Positions 35,696-43,998 of a DNA stretch of 64,000 bases are shown here, one piece after another (the first letter of the stretch is position 1; each line of letters opens with the position of its first letter). A program made the translations under genes and the position numbers. The notes under the pieces are model-generated. The model searched no databases and was not told the DNA's origin. It saw nothing but the letters and a program-made list of their open reading frames with translations. Source of the stretch: Paenibacillus taichungensis (GTDB taxonomy: Bacteria; Bacillota; Bacilli; Paenibacillales; Paenibacillaceae). The DNA is taken from positions 1 to 64,000 of the forward strand of contig NZ_JABMCC010000108.1 of the NCBI RefSeq assembly GCF_013359905.1, given 5' to 3'.

Positions 35696-36184
35696 TCAAC
35701 GCTCTATTTTCGGCAAAGCATTACGTAAACGCTTGGCTCGGTAACTCTGAAATGCACGGATTAACATGCCGATAACGAGCATAACCACACCAACATTTAT
35801 TGCTACATCCGCCAAATTGAGAATACCACGTCCCGACGGAAATACGAGAAAATCCGTTACGCGTGCGTAGATAAACCGATCGATTGCATTACCCAAAGCA
35901 CCACCAACCATGAAACCGGCACCTGCCTGCATCCAGAAACCGCGAATCTCACCTTTTCTCCGATAATACATTATGCCCGCCACGAACAGAATGGCAACCA
36001 CACCGAACAGACGCGCATTCCCTTGAAACAGGCTGCCTGCCATTCCACTGTTCTCATAATGCTGCAATTGCATTCCCGAGTCGCCAAGCCTCATCGTGTC
36101 GCCAACTTCCATATACATCCTCACCGCCATCTTGGTTCCCTGATCAACCAAGGTAACCAGCAGTGCTACAAAATAAAATAACAT
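35696..36184 (-). CDS. lspA: Signal peptidase II (lipoprotein signal peptidase)
   Basis: 162 aa, four membrane segments. LspA removes the signal peptide from prolipoproteins after lipidation. The two catalytic aspartates are in GNAIDRF and NLADVAI. The helix 2 loop reads HYENSGMAGSLFQGN where most LspA proteins have an N-x-GAAFS motif, so this is a divergent copy. ATG 36184 is seven bases after AGGAGGAG. It is not next to rluD or pyrR as the housekeeping copy usually is, so it may be a second, specialised paralogue (inference). It has its own terminator. Confidence 0.88.
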   Translation of the reverse strand: MLFYFVALLVTLVDQGTKMAVRMYMEVGDTMRLGDSGMQLQHYENSGMAGSLFQGNARLFGVVAILFVAGIMYYRRKGEIRGFWMQAGAGFMVGGALGNAIDRFIYARVTDFLVFPSGRGILNLADVAINVGVVMLVIGMLIRAFQSYRAKRLRNALPKIER

Positions 36185-36325
36185 GTGCCACTCCTCCTGC
36201 CGGACGCTCAAAAGTTAAACTAAAGGGTCTCCGCTGTAACATTTCCTTCACTTTAACACACCCGAAGCGTTGTCACCAACTGGGTAGAGCACGCGCTTGG
36301 CATACACTCATAGGAATGGAATGGG

Positions 36326-36357
36326 CAAAAAAATCCGTGCCTGGATTAGGCACGGAT
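36326..36357 (-). terminator. Terminator after the nucleoside hydrolase gene
   Basis: Minus strand ATCCGTGCCT, loop AATCC, AGGCACGGAT, then six Ts. Confidence 0.9.
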
Positions 36358-36392
36358 GATAAATACTTTTATTGGAGTTGAAATCCACCATT

Positions 36393-37340
36393 TTATTGAA
36401 TAGCGGAGAGCACATCCAGCAGCATGGATTTGAATTTCGGACGGTCAATGGCCTCACAGACGCGTACATTCGGTTCTTTACCGAAACGTCCGTTGATATC
36501 CACAACGCTATATCCGCGTGTTAACTCTCCTGCTGCTTCTACATCCACATAATACTGACCGGATTTGGTCATGAGCGACTCATCTGCGGCAACAGCCATC
36601 AGCAACGTATCCGGGTGAGTGGTGCCATTCAGTTTATGTACCGATTTGTTGAACTGCATAACCACTTTGTTGATGGCTGTGAAGAAATCAGCACCAGATG
36701 TACCCAGTGCTGTAATTTCAGCATGATCATCATCATCCATAACAGAATACTGCGTACACATCTCCCAGCCAACCATGGTGGTCGGAATGCCTGCGTGCAA
36801 TACAATTTTGGCTGCTTCCGGATCTACATAGAAGTTATACTCCGCGGCTGGTGTGATATTACCCAATGCATTATTCGTTCCACCCATGATGTACAGATGA
36901 GCAATCTCCGGAATAATGGTTGGGTCCTTCTGGATTGCCATCGCAATGTTGGTCAGGGGTGCAATGGCCAGAAGCGAGATTTCGCCCGGATGTGCGTGTA
37001 CCTTTTCAATGATAAAATCAACTGCATGCCCTGCCTCTGGACGCTGGTCTGCCTTCGGGAAATGGGCTCCGCCCATGCCGTCATCGCCATGTACGTCTTC
37101 CACCGTGCGGTGTTGGGCCTTGCCATAGGCCATCAATGGGCGCTCGCATCCTTTGTACACAGGCACCTTGCCGCCATGTCCAGCAACCTGAACCGTGTAC
37201 AGGGCATTTTCAACCTCCTGGTCAAACTGTACGTTCCCACCTGTAATCGTAATGCCCTCCACCTGGAAATGGTGCAGTGCAGTCAGGATCGCAATCGTAT
37301 CGTCTCCTGCTGTATCTGTATCGATGATGACTTTTCTCAT
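36393..37340 (-). CDS. Inosine/uridine-preferring nucleoside hydrolase family protein
   Basis: 315 aa. The calcium-binding signature DTDTAGDDTIAIL (normally DTDPGxDD, here with Ala) is at the N-terminus, with NFYVDPEAA and the later Asp-bearing GTTHPDTLLM. The family hydrolyses the N-glycosidic bond of nucleosides to ribose and base. ATG 37340 follows AAGGAG at nine bases. It is 60 bp downstream of the DUF350 gene on the same strand and has its own terminator after it; it may be read from that operon or its own promoter. Confidence 0.9.
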   Translation of the reverse strand: MRKVIIDTDTAGDDTIAILTALHHFQVEGITITGGNVQFDQEVENALYTVQVAGHGGKVPVYKGCERPLMAYGKAQHRTVEDVHGDDGMGGAHFPKADQRPEAGHAVDFIIEKVHAHPGEISLLAIAPLTNIAMAIQKDPTIIPEIAHLYIMGGTNNALGNITPAAEYNFYVDPEAAKIVLHAGIPTTMVGWEMCTQYSVMDDDDHAEITALGTSGADFFTAINKVVMQFNKSVHKLNGTTHPDTLLMAVAADESLMTKSGQYYVDVEAAGELTRGYSVVDINGRFGKEPNVRVCEAIDRPKFKSMLLDVLSAIQ

Positions 37341-37400
37341 GATGCCGCGCTCCTTCTTCGTTGAATTGATATTCATTCCAAATAAACACTAGGGTTTATT

Positions 37401-37805
37401 TTACATCAAAAACGTACCAATGACGATGGAAACGCCGATGATAATGGAACGCAGCAGCTGTGCTACTGCCATGTTGCCTCGTGCGATTTCGTCACATACC
37501 CGCATCTTGGGAATCAGGAAGTCAAATATAATATAGACCAGACACAAAATAATGATTCCAAGCGCCGACCAGAGCAGCATATCCAGCCATGAATGCGTGG
37601 AGAAGGACACCATGCCCACAATGATACACAGGCCCAGCAATTTGCTGCCCATATACATGCCTGCCGCCTCGTTACCTTTCGCGATTTCCTCGCTATCGTT
37701 ATACCGGGTCAATTGGCTAAAAGCGAAATACCCACATACCAACACAACCAGCAGAATGCCTACACCTACCGCTACATTCAGCAGGTTTAATCCCAAATTG
37801 TCCAT
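37401..37805 (-). CDS. DUF350 family membrane protein
   Basis: 134 aa with four membrane segments in two repeated halves; each half carries a conserved acidic/amide motif (EEIAKGNEAAGMYMGSKLLG and DEIARGNMAVAQLLRSIIIG). This internal duplication is the mark of DUF350. The function is unknown; relatives sit beside glutathionylspermidine-synthase-like genes (as in the E. coli yjfL/yjfC cluster), as here. Its start overlaps the end of the upstream ATP-grasp gene by 19 bp. Confidence 0.88.
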   Translation of the reverse strand: MDNLGLNLLNVAVGVGILLVVLVCGYFAFSQLTRYNDSEEIAKGNEAAGMYMGSKLLGLCIIVGMVSFSTHSWLDMLLWSALGIIILCLVYIIFDFLIPKMRVCDEIARGNMAVAQLLRSIIIGVSIVIGTFLM

Positions 37806-39184
37806 TCCTTCTCCTCCTCGTCATCCAACCGTTCATTGACCACAGCCGCACAATAATAGGCCATATCTCCGGTTACCTTCTCCCCGATCCGTGGCAATAC
37901 ACCGGCAAACCGTCCACCGATGACAAACACTCCTGTAAGCAAATAACCGCTGTATTCGCCATCCTCTGTCTGAATTACGGCCTGCTCCATCGGTACCAGC
38001 TGCTGATATATTTTAGGCTGATTATTATAATAAGCTGCGATCTCATCTTCTTCTTGCAGTTCGTCTGTTGTGTTGGAGTTCATAGGAGCGTGCAGCTGAT
38101 GAGAAGCAGCCGTTTGGCCCCCATGATGATCCGATTCCTCACCCAGCAGCGATGTGCCTTGACCCTCGCGGCCCCAATAGCTTTTGGCTACATAAGGCAT
38201 TGCGCTCCATTCGAAAGGCCCAGCTTCGAAATAAGTCGGTAGCAGATACCGTGAAATGGAAGCTAACTCTGCATCGTTAAACAGCCGAAATCCACAATAT
38301 TCCGGGGTTTGTTCATTGCGTTCATAGAGTGACCAGATCGCCGCCATGAAGCCCTTGCTCTGCATCAGCACATGCTGTACAGGATTCATCAGGCCCAGGC
38401 GGCCATCCTGAACCAATTCAAGCAGTGCTGCGCCGATGTCCACGCCGGTCGTTTCATCTCGATCATCGATTAGATATTCCAGGGGATAGAGCCGGTACAA
38501 CAGATTGATCTCGCGTCCTTGATGGTAGAGCGCCTCCCCTGGAATAATCTCCAACTCCTCCAATGGAGCGTAGAACGTTTCATACCCCGCCTCCTGGCAC
38601 AGCTTCATCAGATACTCCGTATTGGTCCGATCCTCCACATGCTCCCCAAATGAAGTAAAGGTCACCGGGCCCAGCAAACCCTGCTTGGCGTAAGCATCCA
38701 GCCAGCGGTGAAAGCATTCCCGGATACATTCATCCATTCCTTTGGATGGAGCATGGAGCGATATTTTTTCAGCCATCCCCACCAAAATACCTTCCAATGC
38801 AGCTGCTTCAGGTATGCCGGTTGGGGTATCCGTATTATTTTCAATACATTTAGGCCCAGCTTCCCCAATAATCCAGTCCTGCCGAGTGATGCCGCCTGTC
38901 ACCATCTCCATACGCGCCGCCGGAATCAGGCCGGGATGAATGCCCAACTGCTGCTCCAGAAAAGAGTCGGGCATGTATTGTTGAATAAAACGCATCACCT
39001 TGCAGTAGATTCCGTCTACAGCCTCAACTGCCGTACGCAATTCCTGCATCTCCGCTGGGGAAAAGACTGTCAACGCAGGCACACAATATTGCTTGCCATA
39101 CATGCGATGGTAAGGAACCTGCTGCCCTGCTTTGCCCCTGAAAACTTCTTCATGACTGAATGGCAGTTGGTATATATGCCTCAT
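37787..39184 (-). CDS. Glutathionylspermidine synthase-like ATP-grasp ligase
   Basis: 465 aa. ATP-grasp ligase of the GSP synthase family: motifs FIQQYMPDSFLEQQLGI, IENNTDTPTGIPEAAA (an ATP/Mg-binding region), SYWGREGQG, and the C-terminal VIQTEDGEYSGYLLTGVFVIGG (in part). There is no amidase domain, unlike E. coli Gss. Residues 345-400 contain a polar, low-complexity insert (ESDHHGGQTAASHQ). The substrate in Firmicutes is not known, and spermidine-glutathione chemistry should not be assumed. It is in an operon with a small lipoprotein upstream and DUF350 downstream. Confidence 0.85.
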   Translation of the reverse strand: MRHIYQLPFSHEEVFRGKAGQQVPYHRMYGKQYCVPALTVFSPAEMQELRTAVEAVDGIYCKVMRFIQQYMPDSFLEQQLGIHPGLIPAARMEMVTGGITRQDWIIGEAGPKCIENNTDTPTGIPEAAALEGILVGMAEKISLHAPSKGMDECIRECFHRWLDAYAKQGLLGPVTFTSFGEHVEDRTNTEYLMKLCQEAGYETFYAPLEELEIIPGEALYHQGREINLLYRLYPLEYLIDDRDETTGVDIGAALLELVQDGRLGLMNPVQHVLMQSKGFMAAIWSLYERNEQTPEYCGFRLFNDAELASISRYLLPTYFEAGPFEWSAMPYVAKSYWGREGQGTSLLGEESDHHGGQTAASHQLHAPMNSNTTDELQEEDEIAAYYNNQPKIYQQLVPMEQAVIQTEDGEYSGYLLTGVFVIGGRFAGVLPRIGEKVTGDMAYYCAAVVNERLDDEEEKEWTIWD

Positions 39185-39190
39185 CAGGTT

Positions 39191-39466
39191 CTAACCTCCC
39201 GAACTGCGGAAGAAGCTGCCAAAGCCGCTCGATTTTGAACTGGATTTACTGTAGGAGCTGCTATCCTTGTTGCTCCGATAGGACGATCCGCCACCGTAGT
39301 AATAGTGCCCACTACTGGAGTCATATTCACATCCAGTATCGTATTCCGGGTCACATTCGTCGCTACTGCTGCTACAACCAGATAATACAGCTGGAACCGC
39401 AAGCATTAGCGAGAAGGCAACAAGCTTGGCACGTGATCCAGGTTTGGGTTTGGAATCTTCGGCCAT
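39191..39466 (-). CDS. Small Ser/Gly/Tyr-rich lipoprotein
   Basis: 91 aa. A hydrophobic segment ends in lipobox VLSGC; the mature part is acidic then Ser/Gly/Tyr-rich (SSSGHYYYGGGSSYRSNKDS) with a terminal FGSFFRSSGG. It is predicted to be anchored outside the membrane as a disordered tail. It sits six bases before the ATP-grasp gene and abuts the upstream ORF, so it is part of that operon. Function unknown; low-complexity lipoproteins are known in similar DUF350 operons. Confidence 0.75.
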   Translation of the reverse strand: MAEDSKPKPGSRAKLVAFSLMLAVPAVLSGCSSSSDECDPEYDTGCEYDSSSGHYYYGGGSSYRSNKDSSSYSKSSSKSSGFGSFFRSSGG

Positions 39467-40014
39467 TACAGATCCACCTCCTTCATTAAAAACAACACTT
39501 TCTTGCGATCCACATCCAGCACGGAATACACAAATTCATATGTCGTACCGCCCCGGACCATGTAATGGTCCAGCAGTTGCTCGGCAAGCTCCATCGTGTA
39601 CGAGGAGGATTCTGCCAAGTCCAATTCCTGAAATGCACTCCCATTCCACAGCATATATTCCGCACTGTACATGGAGGACATTTTACACATTGCCAGTGCA
39701 GCGTCCGCAATCGCTGTACCGTATTCGGCAGGTTTTTGGTTGTCATATTCGGTCACGTAGACCGCATGCTCCCGACGATCCTCACATTCATTGGATAGAT
39801 GCGCCCAAAGCTTATTTTTCATCAGGGTCGCATCGACCAGCTTGCGCATGAACAGCTCATCGCGAGTAACCGATACCTGCTCCAGTACCCCCGTCTCCAC
39901 CTGCCGGTCATCCGACCAGTTCCGATAAGTCATTGAATAATAAATAACGATAACCTGCCTTTCTGTGAGCTCTAAGAGGAGCCGTTTCCATACACACAAA
40001 CGTATTAAACGCAT
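39466..40014 (-). CDS. Hypothetical protein, start uncertain
   Basis: Up to 182 aa, unrecognised. The convincing part starts at about MTYRNWSDDRQVETGVLEQV (ATG 39933) and runs to VLDVDRKKVLFLMKEVDL; the 27 residues before that look poor and have no ribosome site, and neither start is well supported. The mature region is acidic and soluble (EHAVYVTEYDNQKPAEYG, MLWNGSAFQELDLAESSS). It is the first gene of the DUF350/ATP-grasp operon. It could be the shortened remnant of a longer protein usually found at this place; the non-coding 300 bp upstream fits that, but nothing proves it. Confidence 0.55.
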   Translation of the reverse strand: MRLIRLCVWKRLLLELTERQVIVIYYSMTYRNWSDDRQVETGVLEQVSVTRDELFMRKLVDATLMKNKLWAHLSNECEDRREHAVYVTEYDNQKPAEYGTAIADAALAMCKMSSMYSAEYMLWNGSAFQELDLAESSSYTMELAEQLLDHYMVRGGTTYEFVYSVLDVDRKKVLFLMKEVDL

Positions 40015-40328
40015 GAGAAGGAAAAAAGTTACACTATTCCCGATGACATGTAAAAAAGCATTTTAAATAAATCCCGAGGGTAGTTTTTAATTAGCAAGAT
40101 ATGGATCGAAATGAATCTATTCGTCTAAATGTTGTACCCGCGAGCGGTAAGAATCGAATTATGCAAAATGCTAGTAAAGAACATGGTGGCGCTACACAAC
40201 TTTAACAGCCAATTACCTCAGATCTCATCGCATTATAAAGCTAACTTTGAAAATCAAAAAGGCCAGAGATCTTTCTCCGGCCTTCTTTCTTTATCTATTT
40301 CAAGATAAGCTCCGTAATCTGACCTGTC
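40015..40328 (-). other. Intergenic region, 314 bp
   Basis: Contains the ABC-F gene terminator at its right-strand end and the presumed promoter of the DUF350 operon. A 34-codon plus-strand ORF at 40101-40205 (MDRNESIRLNVVPASGKNRI...) has no ribosome site and was not called. No confident promoter was assigned. Confidence 0.45.
40250..40284 (-). terminator. Terminator after the ABC-F gene
   Basis: Minus strand AAGGCCGGAGA pairs with TCTCTGGCCTT over a short loop, followed by TTTGATTTT; 45 bp after the ABC-F stop. Confidence 0.8.
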
Positions 40329-42263
40329 TCACAGCTCTGCCCACTGGGCCAACATATCATTGTATTCACCAGACAATCGCTCGCGTTCGTTCCACATTTG
40401 CTCCAGCTCGTTTGGATTGTTCTGCACAGATTCAAGCTGGCGATCCATCTCCTGGATTTGCCCTTCAAGGTGAGCCAGTCGCTGCTCCAATTGTTCAGCG
40501 GACAGCTTTTTAGAAGTGTACGTTGTATCAGGCGTTCTACCCGACTCCGTCTCCAGTTTCGGTTTTGAACTTCCACGTGATGGAGTGGCTACAACTGCTA
40601 CATGCTGATTTGCCGCAGCTGCGCGGGCTTGCAGATCAAGCTTCTTCTCGCGATAGGCTTCATAGTCTCCCAGATAAGTGGTCATCCGCCCATTCTCCAG
40701 TTCCCACACGCGGGAAGCGAGTCGATTGACGAAGTAACGGTCATGCGAGATGGCAAGCACCGTTCCTTCGAAATCAACGAGCGACTCTTCGAGCGCTTCC
40801 CTTGAAGCGATATCCAGATGGTTGGTCGGTTCATCCAGCAAAAGCACATTCGGCTTCCGCTGAACCAGCAGAGCCAGCCTTAGCCGCGTCCATTCCCCAC
40901 CAGATAACTGTCCTACCGAGCGAAATACATCTGCTCCATAGAATAGATATCGGGCCAAAATGCCGCGTGCTTCTCCTTCTTCCACGCCCGCTTCCTGACG
41001 GAAGTACTCCAGCACATTCAGCTTCGGATTGGAAGGCTCCTCCTGTTGAGCCAGATAACCAACATCTACACGTGCACCCCACTCCAGGTTACCTGCACTG
41101 GGTTGTTCCTCGCCCAGCAACAGCTTGAACAACGTCGTTTTGCCTGAACCATTGCGTCCAATAAGGGCAATTTTGTCGCCATATTCGAGCAATCCTGATA
41201 CACCGCGCAGAATTGGACGTTCTCCATAAGCCTTTTCGACCTGTTCCATAACGGCCACTCGTTTTCCCGTACGGTCTGTAGGGCGCACATCGAAGTCCGC
41301 GTTACGCCGCTCCAGTACCGGGCGCTTCACCTGTTCCATCCGTTCGATTGCTTTACGCATCGAAGCTGCACGCCGGAAGAACTTTTCATTACCCCCGACT
41401 CGGCCCCATTCTTCCAGTTGGCGGATCGTTTCTTTCATTTTTTTGATCACCTTCTGCTGCTCCTTGAACTCCTCGAATTGCTGCAGCAGTCGTTGTTCCT
41501 TCACTTTCATATATTCCGTATAGCCACCAGCTGACGTCTGCGCTTCTCCATCCTCCAGTTCTAACGTCCGGGATGCTACACGGTCCAAAAAGTAGCGATC
41601 ATGTGAGATCAGAATTATCGTACCTGTGTAGTCACGCAAAAATCCTTCCAGCCATTCCACCCGCTCCAGATCAAGATGGTTGGTCGGCTCATCCAGCAAT
41701 AACAGATCAGGCCTTACAATTAGCTGTGAAGCCAGCACAACCCGGGTCTGTTCACCACCAGACAACGAACCAAACCGCCATCCGTAATGCTCCTTCGCAA
41801 TATCCAGACCGTCCGCCACCTGATCGATCCGGGCATCCATTTCATATCCACCCTCGCGCTCGAACTGGTCCTGCAATGCCGCGTACCGCTTCAACAGTCG
41901 CTCCAATTGGTTCGGATCGGATGCACATTCCGGATCGGACATCTGCTGCTCCATATCCTTCATTTGACTCCGGCACGCCATAAGCTCCCTGAATCCAAGA
42001 CTCAGCACATCCAGCACTGTGTAATCGTCCATTCCTTCCGGCACCTGAGCGACGTAACCAATACGTGTATCCTTCTTGATCATCAATTGTCCTTCATCCG
42101 GCTGGCTCAGTCGTGCCAACAGACGCATCAATGTCGTTTTTCCGCTTCCGTTGCGGCCGATCAGGGCGACCTTGTCGCCTTCCATAATTTCAAACGTAAT
42201 GCCGTCCAGCACCAGATGTGCTCCGTGGTATTGAGTCAGTTGTTGCGCACTAATAATCATCAT
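40329..42263 (-). CDS. ABC-F family ATPase (ribosome-associated, duplicated ATPase)
   Basis: 644 aa. Two ATPase domains: Walker A GRNGSGKTT twice, signatures LSGGEQTR and LSGGEWTR, and Walker B LLLLDEPTNHLD and VLLLDEPTNHLD. Between them is the P-site tRNA interaction linker (about residues 245-330, EQRLLQQFEEFKEQQKVIKK and onward); the C-terminus is a coiled coil (LEQRLAHLEGQIQEMDRQLE). There is no membrane domain. ABC-F proteins release stalled or drug-bound ribosomes. ATG 42263 follows AGGAGG. A leader ORF plus terminator lies just upstream, the arrangement used by antibiotic-resistance ABC-F genes, so a resistance role is plausible. Confidence 0.9.
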   Translation of the reverse strand: MMIISAQQLTQYHGAHLVLDGITFEIMEGDKVALIGRNGSGKTTLMRLLARLSQPDEGQLMIKKDTRIGYVAQVPEGMDDYTVLDVLSLGFRELMACRSQMKDMEQQMSDPECASDPNQLERLLKRYAALQDQFEREGGYEMDARIDQVADGLDIAKEHYGWRFGSLSGGEQTRVVLASQLIVRPDLLLLDEPTNHLDLERVEWLEGFLRDYTGTIILISHDRYFLDRVASRTLELEDGEAQTSAGGYTEYMKVKEQRLLQQFEEFKEQQKVIKKMKETIRQLEEWGRVGGNEKFFRRAASMRKAIERMEQVKRPVLERRNADFDVRPTDRTGKRVAVMEQVEKAYGERPILRGVSGLLEYGDKIALIGRNGSGKTTLFKLLLGEEQPSAGNLEWGARVDVGYLAQQEEPSNPKLNVLEYFRQEAGVEEGEARGILARYLFYGADVFRSVGQLSGGEWTRLRLALLVQRKPNVLLLDEPTNHLDIASREALEESLVDFEGTVLAISHDRYFVNRLASRVWELENGRMTTYLGDYEAYREKKLDLQARAAAANQHVAVVATPSRGSSKPKLETESGRTPDTTYTSKKLSAEQLEQRLAHLEGQIQEMDRQLESVQNNPNELEQMWNERERLSGEYNDMLAQWAEL

Positions 42264-42302
42264 AATAAGGTTCCTCCTATGGATTGGAAGATCCTGACCG
42301 CA

Positions 42303-42340
42303 ACACAAAAAGAGCCACAGGAGGTTAGCTCCGCGGCCCT
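42303..42340 (-). terminator. Attenuator-type terminator upstream of the ABC-F gene
   Basis: Minus strand GGGCCGCGG pairs (with G-T pairs) with CCTGTGGCTC around a loop containing GAGCTAACCT, followed by TTTTTGTG. It lies after the leader ORF stop and 40 bp before the ABC-F start, so transcription must pass it to reach the gene. Confidence 0.65.
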
Positions 42341-42361
42341 TCAGAATTCAAGCAGTATCGC

Positions 42362-42523
42362 TTATCGTCCGAATGGGGTCAAGGCAGGCATCTTCTCGCA
42401 AATGTTAACTTCCGTATATTCAAAATTGGACAGACTTCTCCCGTTGGTCAGAAAAGTATGAACAATGCCAGCCATAGCAATCGGCAGCTGGCTAATACGG
42501 TTGTTAAGCATCTCGTGATTCAC
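42362..42523 (-). CDS. Leader ORF upstream of ABC-F gene
   Basis: 53 codons, too short to be obvious on its own. GTG 42523 lies nine bases after GGGAGGTG; the peptide reads MNHEMLNNRISQLPIAMAGI, then VHTFLTNGRSLSNFEYTEVN, and ends ALTPFGR. The stop is 22 bases before the attenuator stem. Ribosome stalling on this ORF could change folding of the attenuator and let transcription enter the ABC-F gene. Alternatively it is a small protein of its own. An internal ATG 42511 is a second possible start. Confidence 0.5.
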   Translation of the reverse strand: MNHEMLNNRISQLPIAMAGIVHTFLTNGRSLSNFEYTEVNICEKMPALTPFGR

Positions 42524-42634
42524 CTGTCTTCACCTCCCTTGTCATAATTAATGTCAATATATCACAGACGAATGCATTCCTGCAACCGTCCGATCGTCCA
42601 ATTCACTCTTACTGTACAGCAGCTAACCCCCCGA

Positions 42635-42919
42635 TTAATTCCGTCTCCGACGCCGAAACACTACATCCGTAATCGCCACCGTAATTAGTGTCAACATTCC
42701 CGCTGCACCCAGCGATGCACCAAGCAAGGCATAACCGATACCGTTCCACCCGCCAATCTCAATGCTAATCATGATCACAACGGCTCCGCCGAGCAAGGCC
42801 ACACATGGCAGTATATATTGAACCCCGGTCATTCGACGTCCCTGCAACCGATAGATGAGCCATTCAATCAGCAGCTGCACTGCCCACATGCCAAGCGTCC
42901 ATAGGATGAGTACTTCCAT
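42635..42919 (-). CDS. Small membrane protein, three or so membrane segments
   Basis: 94 aa. Hydrophobic segments at residues 2-22, 34-54 and 62-84, with a basic C-terminus FRRRRRN. ATG 42919 follows AAGGAGGAG at seven bases. It recalls YesK-type small membrane proteins of Bacillus, but the match is only in general form. It lies 53 bp downstream of the glycosyltransferase gene on the same strand and may be in its transcript. Confidence 0.65.
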   Translation of the reverse strand: MEVLILWTLGMWAVQLLIEWLIYRLQGRRMTGVQYILPCVALLGGAVVIMISIEIGGWNGIGYALLGASLGAAGMLTLITVAITDVVFRRRRRN

Positions 42920-42972
42920 AAGATTCTCCTCCTTCTTGCTGAATGGTTAGAGCCTTCGTTACAGACCTCTCA

Positions 42973-43971
42973 TTATTTCAACCAGTTGGCAAAGAACTCC
43001 CGGTATCCTTCTTTCATGATTGTGCGCGAAAAAGCACCAAAAGCATACTCACGGTTGTCTTCCGAAACACTACGCGGCGCGGCAGCAGCCATGTTCACCA
43101 GTTCAAACCAGTTATCCTCATTGCCTGCAAAGGCATGCGTGGAACGGATGTGTCCATAGCAGGCATGCTCCGGCTTCACAACCATTTTGCCCATCGCCAT
43201 CGCTTCGGTCAGCGGCATCGCAAACGTATCAAATGCCGAACAGCTCCAATACACCTTGGACGAGTTCATTAGGGTAAATACTTCATCCTGTGTCAGCGCG
43301 AATTGCAATTTTACGTTGTCCGGAATGTTGTATTTCTTCATGCTTTCCTTATAGCGGCGACCGCCGAATACCATGTATACTTCCTTGTCCGGGTTCTGCC
43401 GGGCGTATTCCAGCACCAGATCCGGGCGACGATTCGCTTCATCCCGACCGATCCAGAGCACACGATTATGCACGACCTGGCTCGGGTCGTAGTGGCGGTT
43501 TGCGAGCTCTTCGTTAAAGCCAATCGGGATAACGTTCACGTCATGTACACCGAAATTGCGGCCCAGTTCTGTTTTTAGGAACTCCGTCTGCACAATCGCT
43601 TTATCCACCATCGTATAAAATGGCTTCATCATCTCATAACCCGTCAGCGCCGGGTCGGGAAAGCTGTGCGGGAACAACACACTCTTCGGTAAAAACATCT
43701 TCAAAAACGTAAACCCGGATACGGTGTAGATGACATGCTCTATATTTTGGCTATATATCTGGTCCAGTACGATATCATAGTTCACCAAGTCACCTTTCTC
43801 ATGCTCATAACCTGGCAACCAGTCATACCCGCTGACATGGCGCTCCGGCGAGATGAACACAATCTCCACGCCCAGCTCCAGCCCGATCTGCTTCAACCGA
43901 TCCGCAAATACGCGCGGGCCCTGCGCCTCCGTGAATTGAATTTTACGCATTACGAGTCCTACTTTACGCAT
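42973..43971 (-). CDS. Family 4-type glycosyltransferase
   Basis: 332 aa. GT-B fold with the C-terminal donor-binding region (VVHNRVLWIGRDEANRRPDL, VYWSCSAFDTFAMPLTEAMA) where the conserved E in PLTEAMAMGK holds the sugar nucleotide. The N-terminal half has a Rossmann-like acceptor domain (MRKVGLVMRKIQF). ATG 43971 is nine bases after GAGGGG. It is cytoplasmic. It follows a kinase-fold gene in 27 bp; a family 4 transferase beside an APH-fold protein recalls the cotSA/cotS spore-coat pair in B. subtilis (analogy only). Confidence 0.82.
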   Translation of the reverse strand: MRKVGLVMRKIQFTEAQGPRVFADRLKQIGLELGVEIVFISPERHVSGYDWLPGYEHEKGDLVNYDIVLDQIYSQNIEHVIYTVSGFTFLKMFLPKSVLFPHSFPDPALTGYEMMKPFYTMVDKAIVQTEFLKTELGRNFGVHDVNVIPIGFNEELANRHYDPSQVVHNRVLWIGRDEANRRPDLVLEYARQNPDKEVYMVFGGRRYKESMKKYNIPDNVKLQFALTQDEVFTLMNSSKVYWSCSAFDTFAMPLTEAMAMGKMVVKPEHACYGHIRSTHAFAGNEDNWFELVNMAAAAPRSVSEDNREYAFGAFSRTIMKEGYREFFANWLK

Positions 43972-43998
43972 GTTCTGCACCCCTCATTTCTATTCCCT

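Noticed and set aside
40101-40205. 34-codon plus-strand ORF MDRNESIRLNVVPASG...
   Set aside because: No ribosome site and no recognisable similarity. Possibly a gene remnant but not supportable.
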